A DNA stretch of 64,000 nt. Source: Tillus elongatus (taxonomy: Eukaryota; Arthropoda; Insecta; Coleoptera; Cleridae). The notes beneath the pieces were generated by a model that was not told the DNA's origin, did not search any database, and worked only from the letters and a program-made list of their open reading frames with translations. The DNA lies in the NCBI GenBank assembly GCA_964006375.1, contig OZ023269.1:58616468-58680467 (forward strand), written 5' to 3'. This document shows positions 39,048 through 49,629 of this stretch, piece by piece. The translations under genes and the position numbers were made by a program. How positions within the stretch are numbered: position 1 is the stretch's first letter; every line of letters starts with the position of its first letter.

Positions 39048-39977
39048 ATGGCTACATTAAGTGATGTGTGTTACCAACAAATTAAAGACAACTTCTGGTA
39101 TGGTCTATTTGGAGATTTTCAACTTATTATCGATAAGAACACTGGCTATTTTAATGCAACTAAACTGTGTAAGATTGGTGAGAAAAGATTCAGACATTGG
39201 ATGGAAAATAAGAAAACCAAAGAGTTAATTGCCTATTACAACAGTCGGCTGAACGAGCAGTTGGGGTATCAGCATAACAATATACCAATTGATTCAACCG
39301 AGGGAGCTCACTTAGAGTTATCGTCAAGGAGTCGAAATACCCTAAAAACGAACGCAACATCTCAAGTAACACCAACAACTGTTGCCTACTTGGTGGACTT
39401 TGGTGGAAGAAATACGGAAAGCAATTTGGTATGAGGTACATATGTGTGTAAAGATTTGCTATTAAATTTGGCTTGCTGGATATCCATTCAGTTCTATGAA
39501 AAGTGCAAACAAATTATTTTTGATTTTTTCCTCAATGAATTTGATCAGAAATCAAAGGACAACCCAGAGGTTAGTAAAGTGAAATTAACGCGTATAAATG
39601 ATGAGGTACAGCTTGTGCGACAAACAAACGCTAAAGTCACAGAACATCTTGAAGATACAACCCCAAAGCCAAGTAAACGGAGAAAAATAAGTGTGTTTGG
39701 TTTACTTGCAAGAAACGAGACAGGCGCCCCCTATCCATATCATGTGGTAAGAACACAAAAGAAAAGTTTCCCAAGAGCTGTGAGGAACTTTAAAAATAAA
39801 CACCCCAATGCAAAAGTGATTCTAAACATACTGTACGATCCAAATGTAGTAAATCTCTTTAACAGAATAAAGACTGAAGTGAAATACCTTACAGCACATA
39901 GAAACAACCTACATATAGCTGATGTAGCACAAGATAAGTTTGTTCAGGATATTATTGCTTTAAGACATACTTTTTAA
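39048..39977 (+). pseudogene. KilA-N domain protein with C-terminal DUF3627-like domain, one in-frame stop
   Basis: From the ATG at 39048 the frame reads a KilA-N domain: FQLIIDKNTGYFNATKLC and KRFRHWMENKKTKEL are its N-terminal DNA-binding signature, and LLLNLACWISIQFYEKC its C-terminal end. A TGA at 39432-39434 interrupts the domain; the same frame then continues open to 39977, so a single nonsense change separates two otherwise good halves. The second half has a nuclear-signal-like PSKRRK and a VVRTQKKSF...KHPNAKVI...NLFNRIK block, as in the C-terminal domain of iridovirus and entomopoxvirus KilA-N proteins. An ATG 54 bp upstream (38994) is possible. A poly(A) signal AATAAA lies at about 39989. 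Such proteins bind DNA and may regulate transcription or replication; the role here is not known. Confidence 0.85.
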
Positions 39978-40060
39978 TTGTATTACAAAATAAAAACACA
40001 TTAATTTTAACAAAATACTTTTATTTGATTCCAAGTATGTAAACACCTGCCGTTTGTTAG

Positions 40061-40345
40061 CCCCAATTATTCGTGTTTGAGCTTGTCTAGAATACAGACA
40101 TCAGTACAGTATTTGTGTTTGACACGTTTCCCCATAAGAAACAACGTATTTGCAGACACACAGAAACAGACCAAGGATTGATATATCGATATCAGTTGCT
40201 TATAACACGTACACGATATGTTTTTATATGTTATAGTTGATGAAATAAGACACATACCAAGTAAAAACAGAAGGCTACAGCTAAGTATTCAAAACAAATT
40301 TTGTTCAAAACTGTCTAAACGCTCCCTGTATATATATACGGAACG
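40061..40345 (+). repeat. Left terminal inverted repeat, inner part, with second direct repeat
   Basis: Starts with the 37-bp copy of the direct repeat (40061-40097) and matches 49640-49870 in inverted orientation to about 40345 (TAGACAGTTTTGAACAAA-type block). So the KilA-N cassette at 38879-40060 interrupts what is otherwise one long inverted repeat. Confidence 0.85.
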
Positions 40346-40807
40346 CCAAAGCAACTAGAAATATTTGTAAATATAAAAACGCTAGTAAAACGGTTTCATC
40401 GGTGACTAATATTCTATCTGTTTCCAGTTGCCTCAGGCATCCTAATGAGTTATTTTATAATCGTAAAAACATGTTCTCATTAATAATACCTACAACACTA
40501 GTATTGCATTAATACATATAACGTAGTATACCGTTCTAGATTACGTTTTTTATGTTTGTTTTTGTAAAGATGTGTTTACCTTTCACATTTATAGGTTTTA
40601 AAAACACAAAGTTCAACTATGAAAGAGGTTTATTTAAAAACTATACTTTGATATATCGTTACAGTTTTCCACTATACTGTGGAGTTTATATTGGTTGTTA
40701 CAATTATTTTTATACAAAAGTACAGTTTATACAAAAATACAATATAATTTAGTACAAACACTAGACTAAAATACAACAGCTTAATAAACACAACTAAAAA
40801 TAATACT
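40346..40807. other. No gene recognised
   Basis: AT-rich spacer inside the Polinton-type element. Only a weak 66-codon ORF on the plus strand. Confidence 0.55.
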
Positions 40808-41379
40808 CTAGATTTGGTTAGCTAACGAACCCATACATAATGATTGCAAGGTTTGCGGTTTATAAGATCGCCAAAAATTTAAAACACTGACTGGGTTTTC
40901 AACAAGAAGAAGTTTTTTAGTCTTTTCTGCTTTATAAAAAACAAAACTACTATCTAAATCATATTTATAGTATTGAAATATTTTGAGTATAAAAAGTTCT
41001 TTATGAATAAGCAGCTCAGACAAAAACCTACAACTATACCACACTTTCTTCTCATCTGAAAAATACGGTAAAACATAAAACCATTCTTAGTACTATGATA
41101 GCCCTGCATATTAGGTAAATTACAAGAGTCATACTTATCTCCAGATATTATTAAACGAATTATAAGATAATGTTGTTCTGTACCGTATAGTGTTGAGGCA
41201 TAACCACCGAGTACACAACAAAATTTTTTCTCGGTTTCAAACCACTCCATATCAGCCAACACGCTGTCCAGGATTAGTTGATCAATTGGTGTTTGTAAGT
41301 TTGGTTTTAATTCCCTGCTGATAAAAGTGAGATGCTTTAACTGCTCCATTATAAAAAAACACTTCTCACAATGGTTCAT
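40808..41379 (-). CDS. Unknown 167-residue protein, predicted two exons
   Basis: Two open stretches in different frames overlap here. A 68-bp interval (41123-41056, minus strand) begins GTAATT and ends TTTTTCAG, with a TACTAAG branch-point-like block inside; excising it joins the two stretches in frame to 504 nt. The length equals that of the PolB intron. The protein is rich in Cys, Phe, Tyr and Leu, with a CEKCFF start and a KLLLVENPVSVLNFW block near the end. No membrane segment or known domain is recognised. It lies head-to-tail with the putative OB-fold gene and PolB, all on the minus strand. A plain frameshift in place of an intron is the alternative reading. Confidence 0.55.
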
Positions 41380-41518
41380 ACTTGTTACTGTTACTGCTGC
41401 TGTTGTTGTTCTTTTTCTAAAAGTACATATGGTTGGTAGTTTACGATGAAAACCCCTCTCATAAGTTGATGTTGATAGTTTATCTTCTTAACTGTATACG
41501 TTTGATTATTCTGGTATA

Positions 41519-41860
41519 TTACAAGTCAGCGATGGTGTTGGTTCGTTTGTCTTGAAATTGGAATGTACTGGTATACATACCATTTTTTAATTTTTTTTCT
41601 CCTTTATATATTGCTTGAGCATACCCAGACTCGAAAAAGACGACTCGAGCGTCAGTTGGCAGCATACGTCTCGGTAGAAACACCACCCCGTTTTCCAATT
41701 TCATCAACATTCGGTAACCATAGCGGGTTTTCACTTTTTCACCCCCTAATATGTTATATGGGGTGTTTAACAACAAGTCTGCAGCTTTAATTACAGGTGA
41801 CGCTTCACAAAGACCGTCACGATTTAAATCAGCTAGTACTGATGCTGATGATGAAGCCAT
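41519..41860 (-). CDS. Small putative OB-fold (ssDNA-binding-like) protein
   Basis: 113 residues from the ATG at 41860. I prefer this start because an upstream ATG (41938) adds a segment that would overlap the TATA-like TATATATA at 41916-41925. The core reads YNILGGEKVKTRYGYRMLM, then VVFLPRRM, and IYKGEKKLKNGMYTSTFQF: alternating beta-strands with a TRYG / LPRR pair. I recall similar short proteins next to family B polymerases of Polinton-like elements in invertebrates; the OB-fold and ssDNA-binding role are inference. Intact and in the same strand as PolB. Such a protein would protect the strand displaced during protein-primed replication. Confidence 0.5.
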   Translation of the reverse strand: MASSSASVLADLNRDGLCEASPVIKAADLLLNTPYNILGGEKVKTRYGYRMLMKLENGVVFLPRRMLPTDARVVFFESGYAQAIYKGEKKLKNGMYTSTFQFQDKRTNTIADL

Positions 41861-41915
41861 GGTTGTTGTTGTTGTTTCTGATTTTATACTGTGGGGTAGA
41901 GCTTTGATAAGAACG

Positions 41916-41925
41916 TATATATATA
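41916..41925 (-). promoter_or_regulatory. TATA-like box upstream of the OB-fold gene
   Basis: TATATATA block about 56-66 bp before the preferred start codon. Confidence 0.4.
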
Positions 41926-42099
41926 AGGGTTCAACCAATCAGGTTTGAAAGCGTAGGTTGAAAGACCCCTGGTCTTAAAAAACCCGCTTTCCTGAGTTTT
42001 CATCTACCTACACACATTCTGTTATCAGAAAAACACCACTGATAACTCAAGATTGATTTTAGGTAATGAATCATAAAAAACCCGACACCTATAAAATCC

Positions 42100-42320
42100 A
42101 GATACAATTTTTAATTGGTGATAAAACAGCATCGTAGTCTTCAAATTCCTTAGCGTGTTTTTCAAACCAGGTAATAAACAATTATATATATAACATTTTT
42201 CTATCACCTGTAATGTAGATACACTTTATAATTTGGTAATAAAACAGACTCGTCTCCAAAGTCCTTAGCGTGTTTTTTTGTTTAAACCAGGCAATAAACA
42301 ATTATATATAACATTTTTCG
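42100..42320. repeat. Two tandem ~115-bp units
   Basis: Each contains a CCTTAGCGTGTTTTT block, AAACCAGG(T/C)AATAAACAATT and TATATATAACATTTTTC. Confidence 0.75.
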
Positions 42321-42456
42321 AGGGTCAACTTGTGTTTCTAGTCAAAGACCGGGGCATTTTTTTATAGGATTGCAGTTTTTTTTAAACCATGAGTGAAGCT
42401 CTGCTTTAAAAGCTTGTCTGCAGGTTTCGACTTTCAGTTAGCAAACAACAAACATA

Positions 42457-42789
42457 ATGGAAGGTATACCCCTGTCTCTCTGTGTTTAGAGTGAAATTAT
42501 TAATAAAGTTTTTGTTTGTTCCAGCTGAAATATTTAATATAGTTAATGGGCTGTTTGTGGGAAACGCAGTAAGTAATTTTTAAAATGGTTCTTTTAGTTT
42601 ATAAAAGATTTGTTTTTATTTTAGCCTATAATAGCGATTTATATTGCGGGTGAGGGGGAGCTACCCTCTCCGCAACAGTACTCCACCCTGGTGTGGGTGG
42701 GGTATATAGCCCCATGGGGTGTGGGGCTGATATTTCAAGCCCCACCCCAACCTGTAGGGGGTGCAATTCTCGAGATCTACGTCTTGTAG
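42457..42789 (+). CDS. Candidate three-exon microgene for a 71-residue hydrophobic protein
   Basis: Exons 42457-42463, 42525-42568 and 42625-42789, separated by intervals of 61 and 56 bp with GT...AG borders (GTATAC...TTCCAG and GTAAGT...TTTTAG). Joined, they give an uninterrupted frame ending at TAG 42787-42789. The product would be hydrophobic, rich in Gly, Pro and Ile, with no recognised domain. The third exon is much more GC-rich than the surroundings and coincides with four hairpins, so it could instead be a structured non-coding element whose palindromes happen to lack stops. A further acceptor-like TTTCAG (42861-42866), followed by a short frame and an AATAAA at about 42907, would fit the end of the transcript. 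Confidence 0.3.
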
Positions 42790-42800
42790 ATCTCGAGAAA
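42645..42800 (+). ncRNA. Cluster of four stable hairpins
   Basis: Hairpin 1 (about 42645-42676): TTGCGG/CCGCAA plus GAGGG/CCCTC. Hairpin 2 (about 42680-42703): nine pairs from ACTCCACCC against GGGTGGGGT around TGGTGT. Hairpin 3 (about 42715-42749): TGGGGT..GGGGCT against AGCCCCACCCCA. Hairpin 4 (42767-42799): 14 perfect pairs TTCTCGAGATCTAC/GTAGATCTCGAGAA around GTCTT. Four strong stems in succession in an otherwise AT-rich spacer are not expected by chance. I do not recognise a ribozyme or known RNA class. Strand is arbitrary. Confidence 0.5.
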
Positions 42801-42929
42801 GGAAGGTAATATCCATTGTCCCTCGTTTGGATACAAGAATTTATGTTTCATTTCTTTTGTTTCAGTCTGTGACACCACCTAGGCCACCAAAAAAAATAAC
42901 ATTACAATAAAATATATATAATAATAAAA

Positions 42930-43890
42930 CGTTTTAAAAATAATGTTGTTTGATTTTATTGTAATATTTTTTCAGTTTAAACCCTAATATATAATCTGCT
43001 CAAACACACTTACAGATTAATACAGTATTGAAGGGTAATGAAGGTATCTTCACTGTAAGGTAATATTCTGTATTTGTTTTACTGCTTGGTGGTTATATTA
43101 TTTTTAGCATGTATTTAATTCTAGTGTATGTTTTTATTGTTTGTATTAATAGAAAAATAGATTCTTGTTGTGAAACCTTTTTGTTATATAATTTGTAAAG
43201 GGGTTTGTTTTTTTTAACTGCATGTTTGTAACTTGTTTCAGCTCTACTTCAGTTTTAGATATAGAAATCTGCCTTTTTTGTATACTTGTTTTTCTTAGCA
43301 TCAAATATTTTTGACAGGTCTCTTTTCTGTTACTGTTTTGCATTTTTTTCTGGCTTACAGCATGAAAGGTCATATGATGGCATAATATCAAGTAGTATCA
43401 TCTTTGTCTTTACACACAATCAACAGAATTTTTTTGTTCTCATTTCAATGATTATAGACTAAAACTTGTTTCATTTTTTTTTTTTTAGACAATCAAACAG
43501 CTTGTTAAAGCCTCAACACAATCAAGGAGATCATTAAAGAAACCGTATTATTTTTTAATTTTCTATTGAACATGTATAGGACCGTTTCATGTAATAAATA
43601 TTTTTAAATTTACTTTCGATTTCGTTTAATCATTCCAACCTATGTATATAACAGTGTGTCTGTGTTGTTTTGCTGTGTGTGACCTGTGAGATAACTCTAG
43701 CCTTGTACTCGACTGATACAGTTTTGACTGGGGTCAGTAAAGTGTTTGTTTAAATGTTTTACAAACAACTACCATATATACAAGGAGTTATATTTAAATA
43801 AAGACAAAATTCAATATAAAAAGTATTTTTATTTGGTACTGATATTCTTGTGAAAAGCTTAATCAAACATTTTTAAAAATAGTAAAACTC
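42930..43890. other. No gene recognised
   Basis: AT-rich. A Lys-rich 81-codon ORF on the minus strand (43391-43146) has no recognisable domain and is probably chance. Confidence 0.55.
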
Positions 43891-43897
43891 TCTCTTT

Positions 43898-44640
43898 AAA
43901 ACACTAACCCTAATAAACACTTACTCTTAAAGCTACTTTGAGAAAATTAATCTGTTATACAAAAATATGTCTTCTTACACTGAAATTAGGTTAAAAACAA
44001 ACAACTTGATTAAACACCTAATAAGCTATTGAGATAATAACAATAATACTATATTATAAAAAAATATATCTTGTAGACAGACAGCTACAAAAATACACAC
44101 TGTTTGCTAAACATAGCCAGAAAAGCTGAAATTCAGATAAAAAACACTAACCCTAATAAACACTTACTCTTAAAGCTACTTTGAGAAAATTAATCTGTTA
44201 TACAAAAATATGTCTTCGTAAACACCTAATAAGCTATTTGAGATAATAACATTAATACTATATTATAAAAATATATCTTGTAGACAGACAGCTACAAAAA
44301 AAAAATACACACTGTTTGCTAAACATAGCCAGAAAAGCCGAAATTCAGATAAAAACACTAACCCTAATAAACACTTACTCTTAAAGCTACTCTGAGAAAA
44401 TAGTAATACTTAGTTTTCAAGACAGTTTTAATCTAAACAAAAATATGTCTTTTGAACTGAAAATTCAGCTAACATGAATAACCCTAATAAGCTATTTTGA
44501 GCAAATTACAATATTTATTTTCAAGACAGTTTTTAATCTAAACAAAAGAAAAATACTCAAACATATATATTGTAGACAGAAAGCTACAAAACAAAAAGTA
44601 CACCCCTCTTACTAAAATTAGCCAGGAAAAACTTAAAACT
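43898..44640. repeat. Tandem repeats of 210-240 bp, three to four units
   Basis: Units start near 43898, 44139 and 44351 with ACACTAACCCTAATAAACAC, then an ACTTACTCTTAAAGCTACT block; a fourth, diverged unit follows to about 44640. They lie just past the 3' end of PolB. Confidence 0.85.
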
Positions 44641-44756
44641 AACATATTTTTAGATACCCTATTCATTTTAACCTAAAACACAGTAACCTATGGAAATATT
44701 AAGAAACACTCTCAACGTGTATGTCTTGTATAAAACAGAGATAAAAAGCTAAAAAT

Positions 44757-44865
<109 letters not shown>

Positions 44866-44936
44866 AATTCATTAACCTAAAGCTATAGATATACAAGAAA
44901 AATATATATACAAGATTTAACCTAAACTACACACAC

Positions 44937-47900
44937 TTAGTCACTCTGTTTGAGTCTTTTAAAGCCAAAAGGAGTAGAGTCGAAACTGCCATCGTCGTTG
45001 AACTTACGCTTCGTCAAACACGGTTTGTACACTTTGGTTTCCGATCTGGTTACCAGTTCGTGTGTTTGTGTCCTCCGTATCTGATCAAAGTGAACAACGA
45101 CCGGTTCCGCACTAGAGTTCTCAACCATCTGTTTCATAACTCCGGTATTAATGTGTTGTGATGCTTTATAGTTGAGAGCAAAGCCTTTTACTTTACACAC
45201 TTTCTGTGTCTCTCCGGTTGTTGGAGAGTACACGGTAAAACTATAATTTTTAGGCCCCGCCGACACAAATTCCATAATATAGCTACCAGCTCCATAAGCA
45301 GCCAACTCATCAGTCATTTCACCCAAGCTGGAACCTGTTGGAATGTCCCATTCGCCCTCTCTGGACACGTAAATGACAGAGTCAGTGTCATAATACAGCA
45401 CTCTGTCACCCAACTTTTCCAAATATGAATATAACTTCAAACGGGCTTGGGCTGTGACGTAGGCAGCAATGGCTACATTAACGGTAGCTGTGCTGTCGGC
45501 GGCTTCATCCTTGTACTCCCAACTAACTAGCAACACATCTTCATTAATGATTGTTACGTGTTTTACGTTAATGGCCGGGTTGTTTTCTAATTTATAAAAT
45601 TCAGATGGTTGTCTCACTATATCCATTCTGGTCTGATTCTCTCGCTGTCCGAATTTGCCCCTGAAACAATAGAGAGAAAAACAATAAAACACATGCACAC
45701 ACACATGAAATAAAACATATAAACGTACCAAAAACTGTTCAGAATCAGTTTAGCTAGTGACCTCAAACCAGGGTTGTTGGTGATGGCTGCAAACTCCAAC
45801 TGGACACCTTCATTTTCAAGAAAAGCTTCGACGTAGGTCTCTTTGGTCTCGTCGGTGGAACAGTCTGAAGGCCAACCTGATGCTTCCTGCTTTATTTTAA
45901 TAAATTTATTCATCATTTCAGCAAAAAGACCACCAGTGTTTAAAGACCTATCATATTGGGTAATGGTATACTCCCAAACTTCTTGTATTTCCATCAACTT
46001 GTAACCCTTGTCGAGAGCTTTTCGAACCTCGTCAACCACCCAAGTACCAGTGAAGGCCCGTTCTTCTTCTGAATGACAACACTCACCCTTGTTCATATCT
46101 TTGGCACACGTTCTGCACAAGGCAAACATTAATTTATTGTGCATTTTTACAGGCAACACAGGGTGATATAAGTCTTGCGGTGGTAAGATGGTGCATTTAA
46201 TGAGTCCATTCACGTCATCTATATTAGAACATGTTGTGTGTACTGTGGGGTGTCCTATGGGAAACTTCCCATATTTACAAACCCATGGGTAGAGACTGCA
46301 AACATCAACATAGCGTATTTTCTCTCCTGGTTTCACCTTGTAATAACTCTTTACACAACCTGTTCTACCACCGAAGAAGGCGTCCCGAGGATTAAGTGGC
46401 AGGTATGTTAACAGAGGATGGCTATTCAGTCTGTGTTCGAGCACTTGATCGTTTTCCAACAGCTGTCTAAACTCGTGTTCCCACATTTCATGGACTGTGT
46501 AACCTCGCTGGCGAAGCCGTTCTGTTTTCCTCACAGTACGTTCGTAGCGAGCGTTCAAGGTGTCTGTTGGATCTTCGTGTAGGGGGTCCTCTCTGTTGGT
46601 GGTGGTGAAACACTTGGGACAGCCGTGGAAATAGCAACCGTGAAACTCGAACACTTCTCCAGTTTGCTCGCAATAGCCATCAACTTTAACACCATCAATG
46701 ACTGCTTCCCGTTGTTTGGCAGAGTGTCTGATGTCTACACCTCTTCTTTCTTCCTCGTGTATGAGCCATTGTGTGGCTATCTTTGATTGTCTGTCTCTGT
46801 TCCTATAGCCGTTCTTCGGAATAATGCCAATGGTTTGAGGTTTTAGGAAATTTCGACGGAACAGTTTGTTACAAGCCCCAGGTATGGTTATGGCTTCGGT
46901 AAACGGTGACACGTTACCCTGTTCCATAACCATCTTGTGAAATGTAAGGCAGGCCTGGGTTAATATTTCTACGTCACTAATACAATATTCAACCATTTCC
47001 TTCTGCATGTCGAACTCCTTATGTTTATTCTCCTCGTACCACTTGAGGAACGCTGTTCGGTCGGCTTCTTTCATAGCATCCGGATTGTAAAACCTCATGT
47101 GGGGCAACGGACCAACATAATTACGATTTGCAAGAGTGTTGAACAGATGTGGAAAATACCCTTTCTTCAACTCACTCAGACCGAAAGCTTTAGGAAGGGA
47201 GGCTAATTTCAGAGAAAAATAGCTTATGCTATCAATGAATTTCAACACCCCAAGGATGAGCATCAGTATCTTGCTTCCTCGCATAATAACCTCAGGCTTA
47301 AGACCGGTCATTTGTTCCAGTGCATGACGTAGAATAAACTGGTGATCATAAGCCTGGCCGTTGTGAGCTAAGACAATGACACTTTTAAATTTCTTGCTGC
47401 TAATGAATAGTTGTTGCAGAAACGGTTGAATAACGTCGTCGGCTGATATAACCTGCCTTCTCACTCCACACTTCTGGCATGTAGGCACCTCACTACCCAA
47501 CTCAAAACAGTCACTGCATCGTTGCTGGTAAACACACAGAACAGGCTTGTGTACGTGTTCACCACGGGCATTCTCTTCATCTTGCCTGGTCTCAAAATCG
47601 TAAAAGACAAACAAGGTGTTATCTAACTTTGGCTTACCAGTGTCCACTTGAATGTAGCATTGGTGTGTTGAAGGTTGGTGCTTTTTGCAGATATTACAAA
47701 AGATCTCCCCACATATGTGTGTTCTGTCTGCTTTAATTGTTTTTAAGCAATCACCGCATCTTCGGACACGCTCACACAAGGTCTTTCCCTGCGTCGAAGA
47801 TGAGGCCTTGTGTTGGTCATGGCAGCTCTGACCCCTGAACTTACGATTGCAATCTGAGCACAAAATTTCATTAACAACCTTCTCACACGGCGGTTCTTGC

Positions 47901-48769
47901 CGGCAACATGGACACTGACCTAGACACCTATGATCGTCTTTACTGTTGTATGGTACGTGGCAACGTTGACAAAAATAATGACAACAGAAAGCTGATGTAA
48001 GGCTGGTGATGACATTAAAATGATTCCTATGGTGCAGCAAATTCAACTTGTACTTAGCATCGGGTCCTTCATACAGTACATCTCTTCCTCTAGACCCGTA
48101 CTCATACACGGTAATTTTGCAGTCTTTGAGATGTTGTTGAAACTGCTGAATTTGCTCGACACCGGCACCATTAGCTGGAATATCAACACCAGCCTTCTGC
48201 ATTAACTCCATCGCTTCCTGGTCCTGCCTTTTCCCTATATTTCTCCTGACTTGATTTATATACGGGGCATTCATAACATATGCCAGGGCAACAACGAGAG
48301 CTCTAACAAGGCAGAGGTGTTCCTTGTTGTTGATCGTAACAACACCCCTTTTCTTTGCACACTCCTCTTGGAAGGTCATGTAAGGCGAGTGTTGTCGACC
48401 AGACCCTCTGTACGGTCGGAAGCTTGTGGTAATAATTTTAAATGTATCACCAGCTACAGCTTCCTTTTTGCTCTGGTACAGAGAGTCCAACAGCTTCCAC
48501 AAGTCGTCAAATTTCAAACTTGGGACCAGTTTGAAGGGTATGTGGAAGTCTGTATCTAGCCCATCAGCCGTAAACGTTAACCCAACCTTGCTTTCGGCAT
48601 CCAAACTCTCGACTATATGCTCGTAAATGCCCCGCAAGCCCTGTTTAAGCCACTGTTCAGGCTCTTGAACAGCAGCATCAAGGGGGTTTAGCCTGAATTC
48701 GATGCAGTGCTGTTGCATTCTATACTTTTGGTTGGATTTGCTAAAGTCCCGTACAATGGTGAAAGCCAT
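44937..48769 (-). CDS. polB: Polinton-type family B DNA polymerase (one intron)
   Basis: Two exons, 48769-45729 and 45660-44937. The 68-bp interval 45728-45661 has GTACGT at its 5' end and TGTTTCAG at its 3' end; removing it gives 1,254 codons and completes polymerase motif B across the junction. Residue landmarks: N-terminal region with a Cys (153) and His (250) pair in an OTU-like arrangement (inference); a Cys-rich zinc-binding region (262-371); exonuclease motifs FYDFET (Asp391, Glu393), AHNGQAYD (Asn470, Asp475) and YCISD (Tyr595, Asp599); a VDGYC...FEFHGCYFHGCPKC insertion (696-720) that resembles a nuclease-like module of other Polinton polymerases; motif A VDVCSLYP (Asp822); motif B Lys1007; motif C YYDTDS (about 1100); KGF near 1160. 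All catalytic residues are present and no stop occurs. It would replicate linear DNA by protein priming with 3'-5' proofreading. The product is the only clearly intact large protein in the window. Confidence 0.93.
45661..45728 (-). other. Spliceosomal intron in PolB
   Basis: 68 bp, GTACGT...CTATTGTTTCAG, phase 2; splits the motif-B codon region. Implies nuclear expression by host splicing. Confidence 0.85.
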
Positions 48770-48839
48770 TATTATTCTTCAAACGCAAAGCCGGGAAATA
48801 GTTTTAAAAAGTTTTTGTTACACGTACACACCAGCACAA

Positions 48840-49135
48840 GCACAAAAATGTTTACTAAACACACACACGCACACACAAGTTTTAACTAAATAAAATATTA
48901 AACCGATAACTATATATATATACGCACCAAAAATGTTTACTAAGTCGACACACACAAGTTTTAACTATATAAAATATTAAGCCCGGCTAACTATATATAA
49001 GCACAAAAATATTTACTAAGTCGACACACACACACACACACAAGTTTTAACTATATAAAATATTAAGCCCGCTAACTATATATAAGCACAAAAATATTTA
49101 AAAGCACACACACACAAGTTTTAACTATACACTTA
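48840..49135. repeat. Three to four tandem ~100-bp units upstream of PolB
   Basis: Units contain ACACACAAGTTTTAACTATA, TAAAATATTAAGCCCG, CTAACTATATATAAGCAC and AAAAAT(A/G)TTTACTAAGTCGAC. Each has a TATATA stretch, so they may form a repeated PolB promoter region. Confidence 0.8.
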
Positions 49136-49629
49136 ATTATACGAAAAATGTTTAATAATCTAAATAGGGTTTAATCTTTAACACAAAAAAACATAAATAC
49201 CTGTATAAACAACTGCTTGACGTAAGTGGTGAAGATCGGTTTCGAGAGTTCTTTTATAGAGCTACAAGTATGTGTGTGTGAGTGTGTGTGGGCAGTACCT
49301 GTTGTATAACTGTGATCCTTTCTAATTTTCTATAAATATTCATGATAACACCCCTACGTTACTAAAAAGAGCGAAAAGCTGAACATGTTGACCTTGCTTT
49401 CTCCATAAACTTTAATCATCTCTAAGCTGTAACGTCTATTTCTATTTTATATTTACTAGATAACACATATATGTCTGTTTGTTTTACAAGAGCATGTGAA
49501 AACAAAAATAAAGTCGCTGAATAATAATCACTAGTATCTAAACTTATCGTAATAGTATTTTTGAGCGGGGGACAAAGCAAAGTTTGTTGTTATAAATGAA
49601 CGAGGTTGGACAGTCTCGGGGCTTCAGTG
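49136..49629. other. No gene recognised
   Basis: AT-rich spacer between PolB and the right terminal repeat. Confidence 0.55.

Noticed and set aside
43146..43391. Lys-rich 81-codon ORF in the Polinton-type element
   Set aside because: AT-rich composition alone can give it, and no domain or promoter is seen.
43480..43570. Possible plus-strand exon after a long T tract ending in AG
   Set aside because: Only a short basic frame; no donor site or transcript support to join it to the candidate microgene.
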